Below are positions 48,592 to 58,915 of a stretch of DNA of 64,000 bases, piece by piece. The stretch's first letter is position 1, and each line of letters starts with the position of its first letter. The position numbers were made by a program, and so were the translations under genes. Origin of the DNA: JBGLNJ01 sp041300525 (GTDB lineage Bacteria; Chloroflexota; Anaerolineae; Fen-1058); the NCBI GenBank assembly GCA_041300525.1, contig JBGLNJ010000001.1:1984001-2048000 (forward strand), in the 5' to 3' direction. The notes beneath the pieces are model-generated. The model made no database searches. It had not been told where the DNA came from and saw only the letters and a program-made list of their open reading frames with translations.

Positions 48592-51560
48592 AGATTGTTT
48601 TCCGAGTGGACGACGCACGGCAACGATTTGGCGTATTCGGCCACGCCGGGCACATCCAGGTAGCCACCAATGTTGCTGCCGCAATGGCAGACGAACACGC
48701 CCACGCGCGCCTCTTCTCCGGTCACGTCGCGCTCCGGCGGATATTCGACCTTGCGCGCCAGCGTCCCGCGCGCCAGGGCCAGCAATTGCTCTGCTGCCGC
48801 TGCCGCGCCGCTCGCTTCGATGACAGATTCGGGAATGTCCTTCGGCTCGCGGAACGGCCCGGCCACGTAAATGCCATGGCGGCTGCTTTCAAGTGGGTCA
48901 AAGATCGCGGTGTGGCAAAAGCCGTAATCGTCCAACTCGATGCCCAGGTCCTGACCCAACGCCTTGACCTGGTCGGAAATCTCCATGCCCACCGAAAGCA
49001 CAATCAGGTCGAATTCTTCTTCCATCATCGTGTTCCGTGTTCCGTGCTCCGTGTTGCGCTCGCCGAGATAGTGAAGAAGGAGGTTGCCATTCACCGGGTT
49101 CTGCTTGACGGCGCTGATGCGCGTTCGATGATACTGTACGCCGTACTTTTTTTCCGCGCGCTGATAGTATTCCTCGTAGCCCTTGCTGAACGCGCGCGTG
49201 TCCATAAAGAACACGTGGCACTCGACGGCGTGATTTTCTCTGTTCGCCGCAGTCGCCTCGGCCTTGGCGTGCTCGATGGTCATCATGGCTTCTTTGGCCG
49301 CGTACATGCAGCACACCGACGAACAATAATCGTGGCTTTGATCGCGGCTGCCCACGCATTGCAAGAACGCGATCCTTTTCGCCTTGGCTCCATCGGACGG
49401 GCGCTGGACGTGCCCGCCCGTCGGCCCGCTGGCGGAAAGCAGCCGCTCGTATTGCAGCGACGTGACGACGTTCGGGTAGCGCCCCAGCCCGTACTCTTGC
49501 GAAAGCTTGGCGTTATAGATTTCATAGCCCGGCGCCAGGATGACGGCTCCGACTTTAATTTTCTCGATGTGCTCGACCATGTCGTGGTCAATCGCGTGGA
49601 CGCCGCACTTGTACCAGCAAGAGAGACATTCGGAGCACAGGCCGCACGCCAGGCAGCGCGCCGCTTCGGCTTGCGCTTCTTGGTCGGTGTAGCCCAAGTT
49701 GACTTCGTCAAAAGTCTTGGTGCGCTGCGCGGCGTGCAGCGCCTGCATCTTGACGCGCGGTGCCACCTTCACTTCGCCCTGCACAACCTTTTCCTGCACC
49801 TCAGCCTTGGTCATCTTGACGACGGGCAAGTCCATCTTGGGTTTGGGCTCAAGCTCTTCGCCGCGCAGATAGCGGTGAATCGCTTCGGCGACTTTGTGGC
49901 CGGCCGTGACTGCTTCGATGACGAATGCGGTGCCCGTCGTCGCGTCGCCCGCGGCAAACACGCCGGGCCGCGAGGCGGCGAAGGTGTTCGGGTTTACGGC
50001 GATGGTCGCCTGCCGCGTGATGCCCACGCCCGCGCTTTTCGGGATGAAGGCCAAACCGGCTCGCTGGCCGATGGCAAAGATCACCACGTCGCAGCCCAGC
50101 ACGTGCTCGCTGCCTTCCTGCGTCTCCAGTTCCAATTTGCCTTCGACGAATTGCATGAACGTGACGTTGACGGCTTCGACCCCCGCGACGTGACCCTCCT
50201 TGTTGATGATGCGCTTGAACGAGCGGCTGTTGTAAATCGTGATGCCTTCTTCCAGCGCCTCTTCGATTTCTTCCAATGACGAGGGCATCTTGTCGCGCGA
50301 TTCCAGGCAAGCCATGCTCACCGTGGCCGCGCCCAGGCGCAAGGCCGTGCGCGCGCAGTCCATCGCCACGTTTCCGCCGCCCAGCACGAGCACGTGACGA
50401 TTTTCGACGGTGGACTGGGGACTTGTCCCGGCTCCGAGTTCGGCCAGGCGGACATCGCGCAAGAAGATGGTATTCACCAACACTTCAGGGAGGTCGGCCC
50501 CCGGAATCGGGAGCTTGCGGCCTTCGTGCGCGCCGACGGCGATGAGCACAGAGGAAAAGCCTTGGGCAAACATGTCGTCGAGATTCGTGACCGGCGTGTT
50601 CAAACGAATCTCGACGCCGAGGTCTTGTATCTCTTTGACTTCGCGGTCAACGATTAAAGCGGGCAGACGATATTCCGGCACGCCCACGCGCAGCATCCCG
50701 CCCGCCACCGGCAGCGCCTCGATCACGGTCACGCCATAACCGAGCTTGCACAAGTCTTTGGCGGCGGTCAGCCCGCACGGCCCGGCGCCGATGACGGCCA
50801 CGCGCTGATCATACTTGCGCTCGGCCTTGGGCGGCGGGACGTACTCTTGCGCGTAAACTTTATCGGTGACAAATCGCTTGAGCGCGCGGATGTTGAGCGG
50901 CTCGTCGAGCAAGTTGCGATTGCAGGCGGTCTCGCAGCGGTGATTGCAGATGCGCCCGCAGATGCCGGGGAAGGGATTGTCTTCTTTGATGACGCGCAGC
51001 GCGTCGTCGTAGCGGCCTTCGCGGATGAGGGCGATGTAGCCTTGCGCGCGCTGACCGGCGGGGCAGGCGTCGCGGCAGGGCGAGATGCCTTTCTTTTCGA
51101 TGGCAAAGGCATTCGGGATGGCTTGCGGATAGAGCTTGTAAGCCGCGCGGCGCGGCGAGAGGTCTTCGTTGAACTTATCGGGCAAGATGACGGGGCAGAC
51201 GTTGGCGCAATCGCCGCAGCCGGTGCACTTGGCTACGTCAATGTAGCGCGGCTTGCGGCGCACCGTCGCGGTAAAGTTCCCCGCCAGCCCGTCCACCTTG
51301 ACGACTTCAGTATCGGTGAGCAACTCAACGTTGACGTGCCGGCCCACATCCACGAGCTTGGGGCTGATGGTGCACATCGCGCAGTCGTTCGTGGGAAAGG
51401 TCTTGTCGAGCTGCGCCATGTGTCCGCCGATAGCCGACTTGGCCTCGACGAGGTAGACCTTGAAGCCGGACTCGGCCAGGTCGAGCGAGGCCTGCATCCC
51501 CGCAATGCCGCCGCCCACGACCATCACGGCACCGGTGGGTTGGTTGTCATGCTCTGCCAT
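48541..51560 (-). pseudogene. hdrA: HdrA-GltD fusion flavoprotein, 3' truncated
   Basis: About 1006 residues. HdrA N-terminal FAD domain (VVGGGIAGMQASLDLAE; NDCAMCTISPKLV), 4Fe-4S motif CTGCGDCANVCPV, a GltD/NfnB-like block (CRDACPAGQ; CGRICNHRCETAC; VIGAGPCGLTAA; VLGGGNVAMDCA), cluster CLACGLCSECLSCWYKC, then the HdrA second half (QCVGSRDQ; CSSVCCMYAAKEA). It ends inside the region VCHCGSNIGGYLDV to TCSQDTVKHITEQIK, where the family continues for several hundred residues. The final APFTVT (48522-48540) is antisense to the neighbouring gene. HdrA bifurcates electrons between NAD(P)H, ferredoxin and a disulfide or other acceptor. GGGAG precedes the ATG. Confidence 0.82.
49029..49056. repeat. 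In-frame heptamer repeat inside hdrA
   Basis: Four units CGTGTTC, CGTGTTC, CGTGCTC, CGTGTTG on the plus strand, read in hdrA as ERNTEHGTRNT (about residues 835-845). It looks like a short-word array inserted in a coding loop without breaking the frame. Confidence 0.7.
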
Positions 51561-51582
51561 TCTGTCTCTCCCGCCTTCAAAT

Positions 51583-51629
51583 AAGGAAACAAGTAGACAA
51601 GGTTCTTGTCCTTGTCTACTTGTTTCCTT
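51583..51629. repeat. Octamer hairpin upstream of hdrA
   Basis: AAGGAAACAAGTAGACAAGG (51583-51602) pairs perfectly over 20 bp with 51610-51629, loop of seven. The arm is built of 8-base units (AAGGAAAC, AAGTAGAC). Confidence 0.8.
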
Positions 51630-51713
51630 TTCTACTTGGATTGTACGGCAGTGAACGAGGAATGTCTATAGCCCAACCGGTCAGGGGCGGGGAGAGGGCA
51701 TAGTCCGAGGGGA

Positions 51714-51813
51714 CTAGCAGCCTGTCGGAGAGGTAGTGTATCCCCTTGTGGGCGTTGGCCTGGGACAGGCACGCGGCCCTACGCTTCGCGTACGGGGGTC
51801 TCCGACAGACTGC
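51714..51813. mobile_element. MITE-like element, 100 bp
   Basis: CTAGCAGCCTGTCGGAGAGG at the left end and TCTCCGACAGACTGC (51799-51813) at the right end form terminal inverted repeats of about 15 bp. The inside has no coding capacity. The left end is shared with 36818-36876. Confidence 0.6.
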
Positions 51814-52143
51814 AAGGTTCTGCTGTATTCACCGCAGTGCAACAAAGCCTTCCGACCCTCGCCCCCGGTCGAGAATTTCATCTCTGCCGCTGTCATTCAG
51901 GTGGATGCTCTGCCCAAAGGCTGGCGAAAGGGCGAGTCCAGGTCGAAAACATGCCTGGAGCCGAAGGACGATTTTTCACGTTCCGTGGCACAGACGATCC
52001 TGATCTAACTTGGGTGAGCGCGAGCGAGACCATGTGTGGCACGGAAAACCGTCTGACCTCCCGGCATAAATACCCGACCTGATTTCGATGTCACCTCACC
52101 TATTTACGGATATGAGCGAAGCAAGAATACGTGGTTATTGACA

Positions 52144-52172
52144 TTGACAAATACTCTCCGAGTGCCTATCAT
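52144..52172 (+). promoter_or_regulatory. Putative promoter upstream of glgP
   Basis: TTGACA (52144-52149), 17-base spacer, TATCAT (52167-52172). A transcript from here would cross the hairpin at 52303 before reaching glgP. Confidence 0.55.
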
Positions 52173-52302
52173 GGATGCATGTTCATAATCTCATAGGAGC
52201 TTCAACCCCTGACTCTTGGGTGCATCGGCGAACCCCTCGATAGGGTAGACGATGGGTTGTTCCATTTGCCGAAACAAATCGGGCATGGTATAGTCTTTCG
52301 TT

Positions 52303-52327
52303 GACCGCCCAAGAGGCGGTCGTTTTA
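52303..52327 (+). terminator. Hairpin with T run in the glgP leader
   Basis: GACCGCC-CAAGA-GGCGGTC followed by GTTTTA. It lies 26 bases before the glgP start, downstream of the promoter at 52144, and could act as an attenuator or as the end of an upstream transcript. Confidence 0.65.
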
Positions 52328-52352
52328 TAGAATTGGACGGGAGGCATCATCG

Positions 52353-54494
52353 GTGTATTCTGCGCGTTCTGTTTCAACTAAAATCACATTGCCCAAGCGG
52401 ATCAACCGGCTGTCCGAGTTAGCTTACAATCTTTGGTGGACGTGGCACGCGGATGCCCAACGCCTCTTTGAGCACATTGACAGTGTGGAGTGGGAGCAAG
52501 CGTACCACAACCCGGTGCGCTTGCTCAACCATATCGAGCGCAAGGCGCTGAACGCTGCCATTCGCGACAAGCGCTTCACGGCTCTGTACGACCGCGTGAT
52601 GGCCGATTTCGACGACTATCTGTCCTCATCGGAGACGTGGTTCTCTCGGACTTTTCCCGATCTGACCGGCAAGACCATCGCGTACTTTTCGACCGAGTTC
52701 GGCCTGCACGAGTCCTTGCCCATTTATGCCGGCGGGCTGGGCGTGCTCTCCGGCGATCACTGCAAGACGGCCAGCGACCTGGGGCTGCCGTTCGTGGGCG
52801 TAGGCTTTCTCTACCCGCAAGGTTACTTTCGCCAGCGCATCTCCGAGGATGGCTGGCAAGAGTCCTCGTACGACAAACTCGATTTGGCACAAGTCCCCGT
52901 GTTGCTGGTGAAAGACGGCAACAAAGAAGTGCTGATCGAGGTGGCGCTGCCGGAGCGGACCGTTTTCGCGCGCATCTGGAAGGTGCAGGTGGGCCGCGTG
53001 CCGATCTATTTGATGGATACCGACATTCCACAGAATGTGCAGGGCGACCGCGAGCTGACGGCTCGCGTGTACGACAGCGACCCGGACAAGCGCATCTCGC
53101 AAGAAATCGTGTTGGGCATCGGCGGAGTGCGCGCGCTGCGCGCGCTGGGTCTGCGGCCGGCCGTGTGGCACATGAACGAGGGACACTCGTCGTTCATGGG
53201 TCTGGAGCGTGTGCGGGAGTTTGTCGAGACCGGCCAATCGTTCGACGCGGCCCTGCGCCAGGTGCAGGCCAGCGCCCTGTTCACCACGCATACGCCGGTC
53301 CCGGCTGGGAATGACACTTTTCCGGTTTGGCTCATCGAGAGATACTTTTGGGATTATTGGGGCAAGCTGGGCCTGGAGCGAGAAAAGTTCCTGAACCTGG
53401 CCCGCCAGGATCAGCCCTGGGGGCAGGCGTTCAGCATGGGCGTGCTGGCGTTCCGTGTGTCGGGCCAGAGCAACGCGGTGAGCGAGCTGCACCGGGAGGT
53501 GTCGCGCAAGATGTGGCGCTTTTTGTGGCCGGATGAGGCGGAAGAAGACATCCCGATCCACACGGTGACGAATGGCATTCACACGCTCACGTGGTTGGGC
53601 AACCGGCTCAAGCGCCTCTACGATGAATTTCTCGGCCCCGCTTGGGTGGATTGCATTGACGACCCGGCCACGTGGGACAAGGTGGTGGACATTCCCGACG
53701 AGGCGTTGTGGGCCGTCCGCAAACACCTCAAGCGCCAGTTGGCCTCTTTTATCCGCGAGCGCGCCCGGCTGCGTTGGATGCGCGGCGGCTATCACCCTGT
53801 GCAAGTCGTGGCGGAGGGCGTGCTGCTCGACCCGCACGCGCTGACGATCGGCTTTGCGCGCCGGTTTGCCACGTATAAGCGGGCGACTCTGCTGTTGCGT
53901 GACGTGGAACGGCTCAAGGCCATGGTCAATGCGCCGGATCGCCCCGTGCAATTTCTATTCGCCGGCAAGGCTCACCCGGCCGACGAGCCGGCCAAGCGCC
54001 TCATCCAGGATTTGTACCGCGTGCTCAAGCAGGCCGAACTCGGCGGGCGCATCGTGTTCATCGAAGACTATGACATCAACGTGGCGCGTCACATGCTGCA
54101 GGGCGTGGACGTGTGGCTCAACACGCCGCGCCGCCCGCTCGAGGCCTGCGGCACCAGCGGGCAAAAAGCGGTGGTCAACGGCGTGCTCAATTGCAGCATC
54201 CTCGACGGATGGTGGCGCGAAGGGTACAACGGCAAGAACGGATGGGCCATCGGCGACGAAGAAGAATTCCACAACACGGAAGAGCAGGACGCCTCTGACG
54301 GCGAAGCGTTGTATGAAGTCCTAGAGAATGAGATTATTCCGCTCTATTATGACCGCGACGAAAACTATATCCCGCGCGGATGGCTGCGCCGGGTCAAGGA
54401 ATCCATCCGAACGCTGGCGCCCATGTTCAGCACATCGCGCATGGTCAAAGAGTACACGCTGGAGATGTACGTCCCGGCGGCAATGTCCAGTTGA
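52353..54494 (+). CDS. glgP: Alpha-glucan phosphorylase
   Basis: 713 residues, the bacterial GlgP type of about 700 residues (TIGR02094-like) rather than the 800-residue animal type. Releases glucose 1-phosphate from glycogen or maltodextrin. Visible: the N-terminal ELAYNLWWTWHADAQRLFEH, AYFSTEFGLHESLPIYAGGLG, FARRFATYKRA, EDYDINVARHML, and the C-terminal phosphate/glucan site PRRPLEACGTSGQKAVVNG. A GTG start is chosen, with GGGAGG nine bases upstream. Cytoplasmic. Terminated by a strong hairpin. The GH13-like remnant that follows suggests a former glycogen-use cluster. Confidence 0.95.
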   Translation: MYSARSVSTKITLPKRINRLSELAYNLWWTWHADAQRLFEHIDSVEWEQAYHNPVRLLNHIERKALNAAIRDKRFTALYDRVMADFDDYLSSSETWFSRTFPDLTGKTIAYFSTEFGLHESLPIYAGGLGVLSGDHCKTASDLGLPFVGVGFLYPQGYFRQRISEDGWQESSYDKLDLAQVPVLLVKDGNKEVLIEVALPERTVFARIWKVQVGRVPIYLMDTDIPQNVQGDRELTARVYDSDPDKRISQEIVLGIGGVRALRALGLRPAVWHMNEGHSSFMGLERVREFVETGQSFDAALRQVQASALFTTHTPVPAGNDTFPVWLIERYFWDYWGKLGLEREKFLNLARQDQPWGQAFSMGVLAFRVSGQSNAVSELHREVSRKMWRFLWPDEAEEDIPIHTVTNGIHTLTWLGNRLKRLYDEFLGPAWVDCIDDPATWDKVVDIPDEALWAVRKHLKRQLASFIRERARLRWMRGGYHPVQVVAEGVLLDPHALTIGFARRFATYKRATLLLRDVERLKAMVNAPDRPVQFLFAGKAHPADEPAKRLIQDLYRVLKQAELGGRIVFIEDYDINVARHMLQGVDVWLNTPRRPLEACGTSGQKAVVNGVLNCSILDGWWREGYNGKNGWAIGDEEEFHNTEEQDASDGEALYEVLENEIIPLYYDRDENYIPRGWLRRVKESIRTLAPMFSTSRMVKEYTLEMYVPAAMSS

Positions 54495-54537
54495 AAATTG
54501 CTTTGCCGAACCCCTTCAAGAGGGAGAGCCTCAAAAT

Positions 54538-54567
54538 AAAGCCTGTCCGTGGACGGACCGGCTTTTT
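54538..54567 (+). terminator. Terminator of glgP
   Basis: AAAGCC-t-GTCCG-tgga-CGGAC-c-GGCTTTTT, ending in five T. Clear intrinsic terminator. Confidence 0.85.
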
Positions 54568-54593
54568 CGTTGACCTTGCCGCAAGGCGCGTTT

Positions 54594-56003
54594 CTATGCG
54601 CGCCGATTTTTCATTCGTCTTGGCGCGCGAGGCTCTATCTTCGCCGCCTCCACCAGTTTTTCGACTTGATAGCCGGATTTCTTTTCGGCCTGCTGCAATT
54701 TCTTGACGATGTCGTAGTGCGCGACGATGGCTTGCGCCACCTCGATGGCCGGACGCTCCGGCCCCGGCCTGAGCGCGGCGCGTGTCTCCTCGACCACCGC
54801 CAGCGACAACATCCACCACAACATTCGCTCAAAAGCTTCTTTGTTGAACCACAACACGCCTTGATGGCGGTTCACTTGCAAGAGCCGCTGGATTTCATCG
54901 TCGCCCAACAGGGTTTGCACGACTTGATAAGCGCGCTTGGCCTTGGGCAGTTCCATCTCGAACCAGCGCGCGTGTGAGGTGAGGAGCTTGACAATCTCCA
55001 CGCCTTGCCAGGCGGACGCTTCATCCAGCCCCAGGTCTTGCAGCACGCCCGCCATGAGCTTGCCCAGCAGCCATTCATCCATCCAACTGCGGCTCTGCTG
55101 TTCATAACCGGCTTTGCCGAACAGCTTGCCCAGCGAATGAACAAAGCACCAGCCGAACAAGCTACCCCACGTCAAAACGTCCTCGTCGAGATGCGTGTTC
55201 AGCAGTTTCACGGCCGATGTGTACTTGCGCGATTTGGGCAGCGGGAAGCGCGCCCCCACAACCGGCAATTGCAGGATCGCTTCCAATTCCTGCCGGATCT
55301 CCTGCGCGATGGCCGCTTCGTCGCCCGCGCCGCCGACCAGTTGATTGATCTCGTGGAGCAGGCGGGCCGCCTTTTGCTCCACTTCGTCCAATAGTTCGTC
55401 GGGCAAGCTGCCAGCTTGCCCTGCGCGGGCGGCGATGAGGCGACGGAACAGGCCGGCGTTGACCAGTTCCTTGAACGAGTCATGGATGGGCTGCAAGAAT
55501 ATCTCTCTCAGAGCCTCGTCAATGCTGGGCACGCCGCGCCCATCCAGGTAGGCTGTGAGGTGGGCGTATTGCCGCCACTCGTTGTCTTGCACCTCGCGCC
55601 AGTCCAAAAAGACGAGGCGCTTGTACGCGCCCAACTCGACGTACAAGCCCTGTTCACACAAGCTGTTGCCGTTCCGAATGTATTCCAACTCGGAGACAGG
55701 GTCGCGGAAAATGTAAAAACAGTCTTGGTCCGCGCGCAGCCCCAGGCCCTCGCCCAGGTTTTTCTGCGTCTGCCTTCGCTCGTCGCCTTGTCCAGTCTTG
55801 GCCGAATAGGCGACCGATGTCTTGACCCATCCCTCCGCGTTAGCGTATTTGTTGTGATAGATCACAAGTGATCGCTCGTCGCCCGCGCGATTGGAATAGG
55901 CGAACACATCCTCGTTGACGTGGCCTTCGGGGCTGTGGAAATCGTACAGCAGAAAATGCTCCACGCCGGCGAACAGATAACGGCGGTGCAGCAGCGGCGC
56001 TCG
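54594..56003 (-). pseudogene. GH13-type glycosidase, C-terminal part only
   Basis: About 465 residues. It starts within PLLHRRYLFAGVEHFLLYDF and continues with GHVNEDVFAYSNRAGDERSLV and ELGAYKRLVFLDWREVQDNEW, which I recall as the C-terminal region of a large alpha-amylase-family protein common in Chloroflexota; then a helical domain of about 300 residues. The catalytic barrel that should precede it is gone. The first possible start (GTG at 55964) has no ribosome site. It faces the LivJ fragment head to head near 56010. Family assignment is moderate. Confidence 0.6.
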
Positions 56004-56009
56004 CCGTCT

Positions 56010-56770
56010 GTGGCGTGGACTTCTGTTTCGGGCAAGATGGTACGAGCGCCATCATAATCGACAGCTTCAAGAAGCTGGGAGTCAAGAAGGTCTCGTATCT
56101 CTACGAGAACACTGGCTACGGCAAGGACTGCTTCAACAGCTCCAAGGCGGCGCTGGAAAAAGCCGGCCTCCAGACCGTCTCGTCTGATCCGTTCGAGCGC
56201 ACCGACACCCAGTTCCCGCAACTCGCCGCGCTCAAGGCCGCCAATCCCGATGTGGTCGTCATCGGCGCGATCCCGCCCGGCGCAGCGCTGGCGACAATTG
56301 CCGTCCGCGACGCGCTCCCCAATGTGCCCATCATCCAGGGACACGGCGTCTGCACGCAAGATTTCATCAAAACGGGCGGCAAAGCCGTCGAGGGCCTGGA
56401 ACTGCCGTGCAGCATGGTCATCATCGCCGAGGACGTGCCAGCGGACAATCCACAAAAGGCGGTCTTTATGGATTTCAAAAAGGCCTTTGAGGATGCCACA
56501 GGCCGCCCGGTGAGCACGTTCGGCGGACACGCCTGGGACTCGTTGCTTTGGGTGGCGGACGCGCTCAAATCTCTGCCGGATGGATTGTCGTTGGAAGATC
56601 AACGGCAAAAAGTGAGAGACTATTTCGAAACCAAGATCGTCAAGTGGCCTGGCACCGCCGGCGTCTTTACCCTCACGCCGGACGATCATTACGGTCTCAC
56701 TCCGGCGTCTTTCGCCTGGTTCAAGATTCAAAACGGCAAGTTCGTCCCGTTCCCGAAGGACAAGTGGTAA
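56010..56770 (+). pseudogene. Branched-chain amino acid-binding protein (LivJ-like), 5' truncated
   Basis: About 250 residues of a periplasmic-binding-protein type I domain: VKKVSYLYENTGYGKDCFN, NPDVVVIGAIPPGAA, and the ligand-loop region GHAWDSLLWVADALKSL, ending with a normal stop. The signal peptide and the first 120-130 residues are absent; the first ATG in frame (56015) lies at the break and has no ribosome site. It directly precedes livH, so it was the binding protein of this transporter. As it stands the product could not be exported. Confidence 0.82.
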
Positions 56771-56833
56771 ATCCAATGGCGGGGTGGGGGCCTGGCGCGC
56801 GCCCAGCCCTGCCCCGCTCCCTGGGGAGAAGCA

Positions 56834-57844
56834 ATGCACCCGAAACGCAAGTGGAGCAGAATGGTCATCACAGTCGTGATCGTCGTTCTGTTGTTGAGCC
56901 TCATTTTTTACCTGGGGTCACGAAAGAATTTCCAGGCGGAACAGTATGTGCAACTGACGCTGGATGGCCTGAGTGGCGGAAGCATCTATGCGCTCATTGC
57001 GCTAGGGTTCGTGGTCATCCACAGCGTGACCGGGATCATCAACTTTGCCCAGGGCGAGTTTGTCATGTTGGGGGCAATGTTCTCGGTGACCTTTTACAAC
57101 TTGGATCTGCCGCTGCCCCCGGCGCTGAAACTAGGCTTGGCGATTTTCCTGGCAATAGCCGGGACGACGCTCGTCGGGTTATTGTTGGAGCGCGCGGCGA
57201 TTTATCCGGCGCGACATTCGCCGGTGGTGGCGCTCATCATCATCACGATTGGCGCTACGATTGCCGTTCGCGCCGTGGCGTTGCTCATCTGGGGCACGCA
57301 ATCCTACGTTCTGCCCGCCTTTAGCACGCTGCAACTGGAAGACATGACTCTGCGGGCGGGAGGGCTTGTTCTCAAAGCGCAGAGTTTCTGGATCTGGGGC
57401 ATCGGCGCTGTTATCCTTATCGCGCTGTTCCTGTTTTTTGAGCGAACGCTGATGGGCAAGGCATTGCGCGCGTGCGCGATCAATCGGAGAGCGGCCCAAC
57501 TGATGGGCATCAGTCCCAACCGCATGTCACTGCTCTCTTTTGGCCTGGCCGCGGCCATCGGCGCGGTGGGCGGTGTGGCGCTCGCGCCCGCCACGCGGCC
57601 GACGTATGACATGGGGCTGATTCTTGGACTCAAGGGATTCGTCGCGGCCATTATGGGTGGACTGGTCAGTGCGCCGGGCGCGGTGTTGGGCGGCCTGTTG
57701 TTGGGGATCGTAGAAAACGTTGGCGCCGGCGTCACTTCGGCCGGCACGAAAGACATTATCGCTTTCGCCATCCTGGTCCTGCTCCTGCTCTTCCGCCCTC
57801 AAGGGCTTGGGGGCGGCGTAGAGCGAGGCGTCGAGGAAGGATAA
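56834..57844 (+). CDS. livH: Branched-chain amino acid ABC transporter permease LivH
   Basis: 336 residues. A first membrane helix (about 9-27) followed by the LivH permease domain: LSGGSIYALIALGFVVIHSVTGIINFAQGEFVMLG, about eight helices, and the cytoplasmic coupling loop ACAINRRAAQLMGISPNRM. GGGGAG upstream of the ATG. Forms the channel with LivM. Confidence 0.93.
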   Translation: MHPKRKWSRMVITVVIVVLLLSLIFYLGSRKNFQAEQYVQLTLDGLSGGSIYALIALGFVVIHSVTGIINFAQGEFVMLGAMFSVTFYNLDLPLPPALKLGLAIFLAIAGTTLVGLLLERAAIYPARHSPVVALIIITIGATIAVRAVALLIWGTQSYVLPAFSTLQLEDMTLRAGGLVLKAQSFWIWGIGAVILIALFLFFERTLMGKALRACAINRRAAQLMGISPNRMSLLSFGLAAAIGAVGGVALAPATRPTYDMGLILGLKGFVAAIMGGLVSAPGAVLGGLLLGIVENVGAGVTSAGTKDIIAFAILVLLLLFRPQGLGGGVERGVEEG

Positions 57845-57850
57845 GCGCTG

Positions 57851-58915
57851 ATGCAATTGAGCAGATTGAGCAAGCACCAGAATCTTGTTGCCGTAGCCAT
57901 CTTGGCCGTCTTGATCGGTCTCGTCGGCTATGTAGAAGTGGCCCGGCCTTTCGGAATCAAGTTTTCTGACCTGACCGGCGGCCTGATCACGTTGGATACG
58001 ATGATTCGCATCGGCATTCTCACGATTGTCGTGGTGGGTCTCAACTTGGTGATGGGTTATGCAGGCCAGATCTCGCTGGGGCAAGCGGCCTTCTATGGCA
58101 TTGGCGCGTACACTTCTGCGATCATGACCACGCTCTCCTTCAGGCAAAAACTGTTGCCGATTCTTTCGGAAACGTGGTGGTGGCCCTGGCTGGCGATTGT
58201 CGCCGGCATGGCGCTCACCGGGGGCTTTGCTTATCTCATTGGCCGGCCGATCCTCAGGCTGCGCGGCAACTATTTGGCGATGGCGACGCTGGGCATGGGC
58301 ATCGTGATGTACATTCTTTTTCGAGAGGGCGGCGATTTTACCGGCGGCAACGATGGCATTGGCAGTATTCCCCGCCTCACTATCGGCGGCGTGGTCAGGT
58401 TTTGGCCCATGCAGAACTATTATTTCTTGGTATGGGCGCTGGCACTGTTGGTTATTGCCCTGGCGTTGAACATTGTCAACTCGCGCATTGGCCGGGCGCT
58501 GCGCGCGATTCACAGCAGCGAGATTGCCGCAAACACCATGGGCGTTGACACGGCGCGTTACAAGCTGCAAGTGCTCGTCATGAGCGCGATGATGGCGAGC
58601 CTGGCCGGGAGTTTGTACGCGCACTTTCAGGCGCTGATCGCGCCCACGCCTTTCGACTTTACGGCTTCGGTCGAGCTGGTGGTGATGGCGGCGGTGGGTG
58701 GACTGGCCAGCATTTGGGGGGCGCCATTTGGAGTCGCGTTCATCTATGTGATCCGCGAGGTTTTGCGCGCCCGGCTAGAGACCATTTTGCACGTCACCGG
58801 GGGCAGCGCCGAATTGATCACCTATGGCCTCATTCTGATCCTGGTCATGATCTTTGTTCCTGAGGGATTGACGGTCGGTTTCATGCGCAGCTATCGCCGC
58901 TTGCGCGCGCGATGA
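57851..58915 (+). CDS. livM: Branched-chain amino acid ABC transporter permease LivM
   Basis: 354 residues, six bases after livH. LivM permease domain with LNLVMGYAGQISLGQAAFYGIGA and the coupling loop AIHSSEIAANTMGVDTARYKLQV. About nine membrane helices. Its last codons overlap the livG start (ATGA at 58912), so translation is coupled. Confidence 0.93.
   Translation: MQLSRLSKHQNLVAVAILAVLIGLVGYVEVARPFGIKFSDLTGGLITLDTMIRIGILTIVVVGLNLVMGYAGQISLGQAAFYGIGAYTSAIMTTLSFRQKLLPILSETWWWPWLAIVAGMALTGGFAYLIGRPILRLRGNYLAMATLGMGIVMYILFREGGDFTGGNDGIGSIPRLTIGGVVRFWPMQNYYFLVWALALLVIALALNIVNSRIGRALRAIHSSEIAANTMGVDTARYKLQVLVMSAMMASLAGSLYAHFQALIAPTPFDFTASVELVVMAAVGGLASIWGAPFGVAFIYVIREVLRARLETILHVTGGSAELITYGLILILVMIFVPEGLTVGFMRSYRRLRAR

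Larger units (their letters stand above)
51630..52352. other. Long non-coding region between hdrA and glgP
   Basis: About 720 bases. It holds a MITE-like element (51714-51813), a promoter (52144-52172), a second -10-like box TATAGT (52289-52294) and a terminator hairpin (52303-52327). From 51814 to 52140 I see only short open frames without any recognisable family. Confidence 0.6.

Noticed and set aside
48549..50279. 576-codon plus-strand frame opposite hdrA
   Set aside because: Antisense shadow; Fe-S and FAD motifs are all on the minus strand.
51814..52140. Small protein genes in the hdrA-glgP gap
   Set aside because: Several short frames exist on both strands but none has a ribosome site, a recognisable family or protein-like composition.
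55862..56839. 325-codon minus-strand frame across the glycosidase/LivJ junction
   Set aside because: Antisense to the LivJ fragment and in another frame than the glycosidase remnant.
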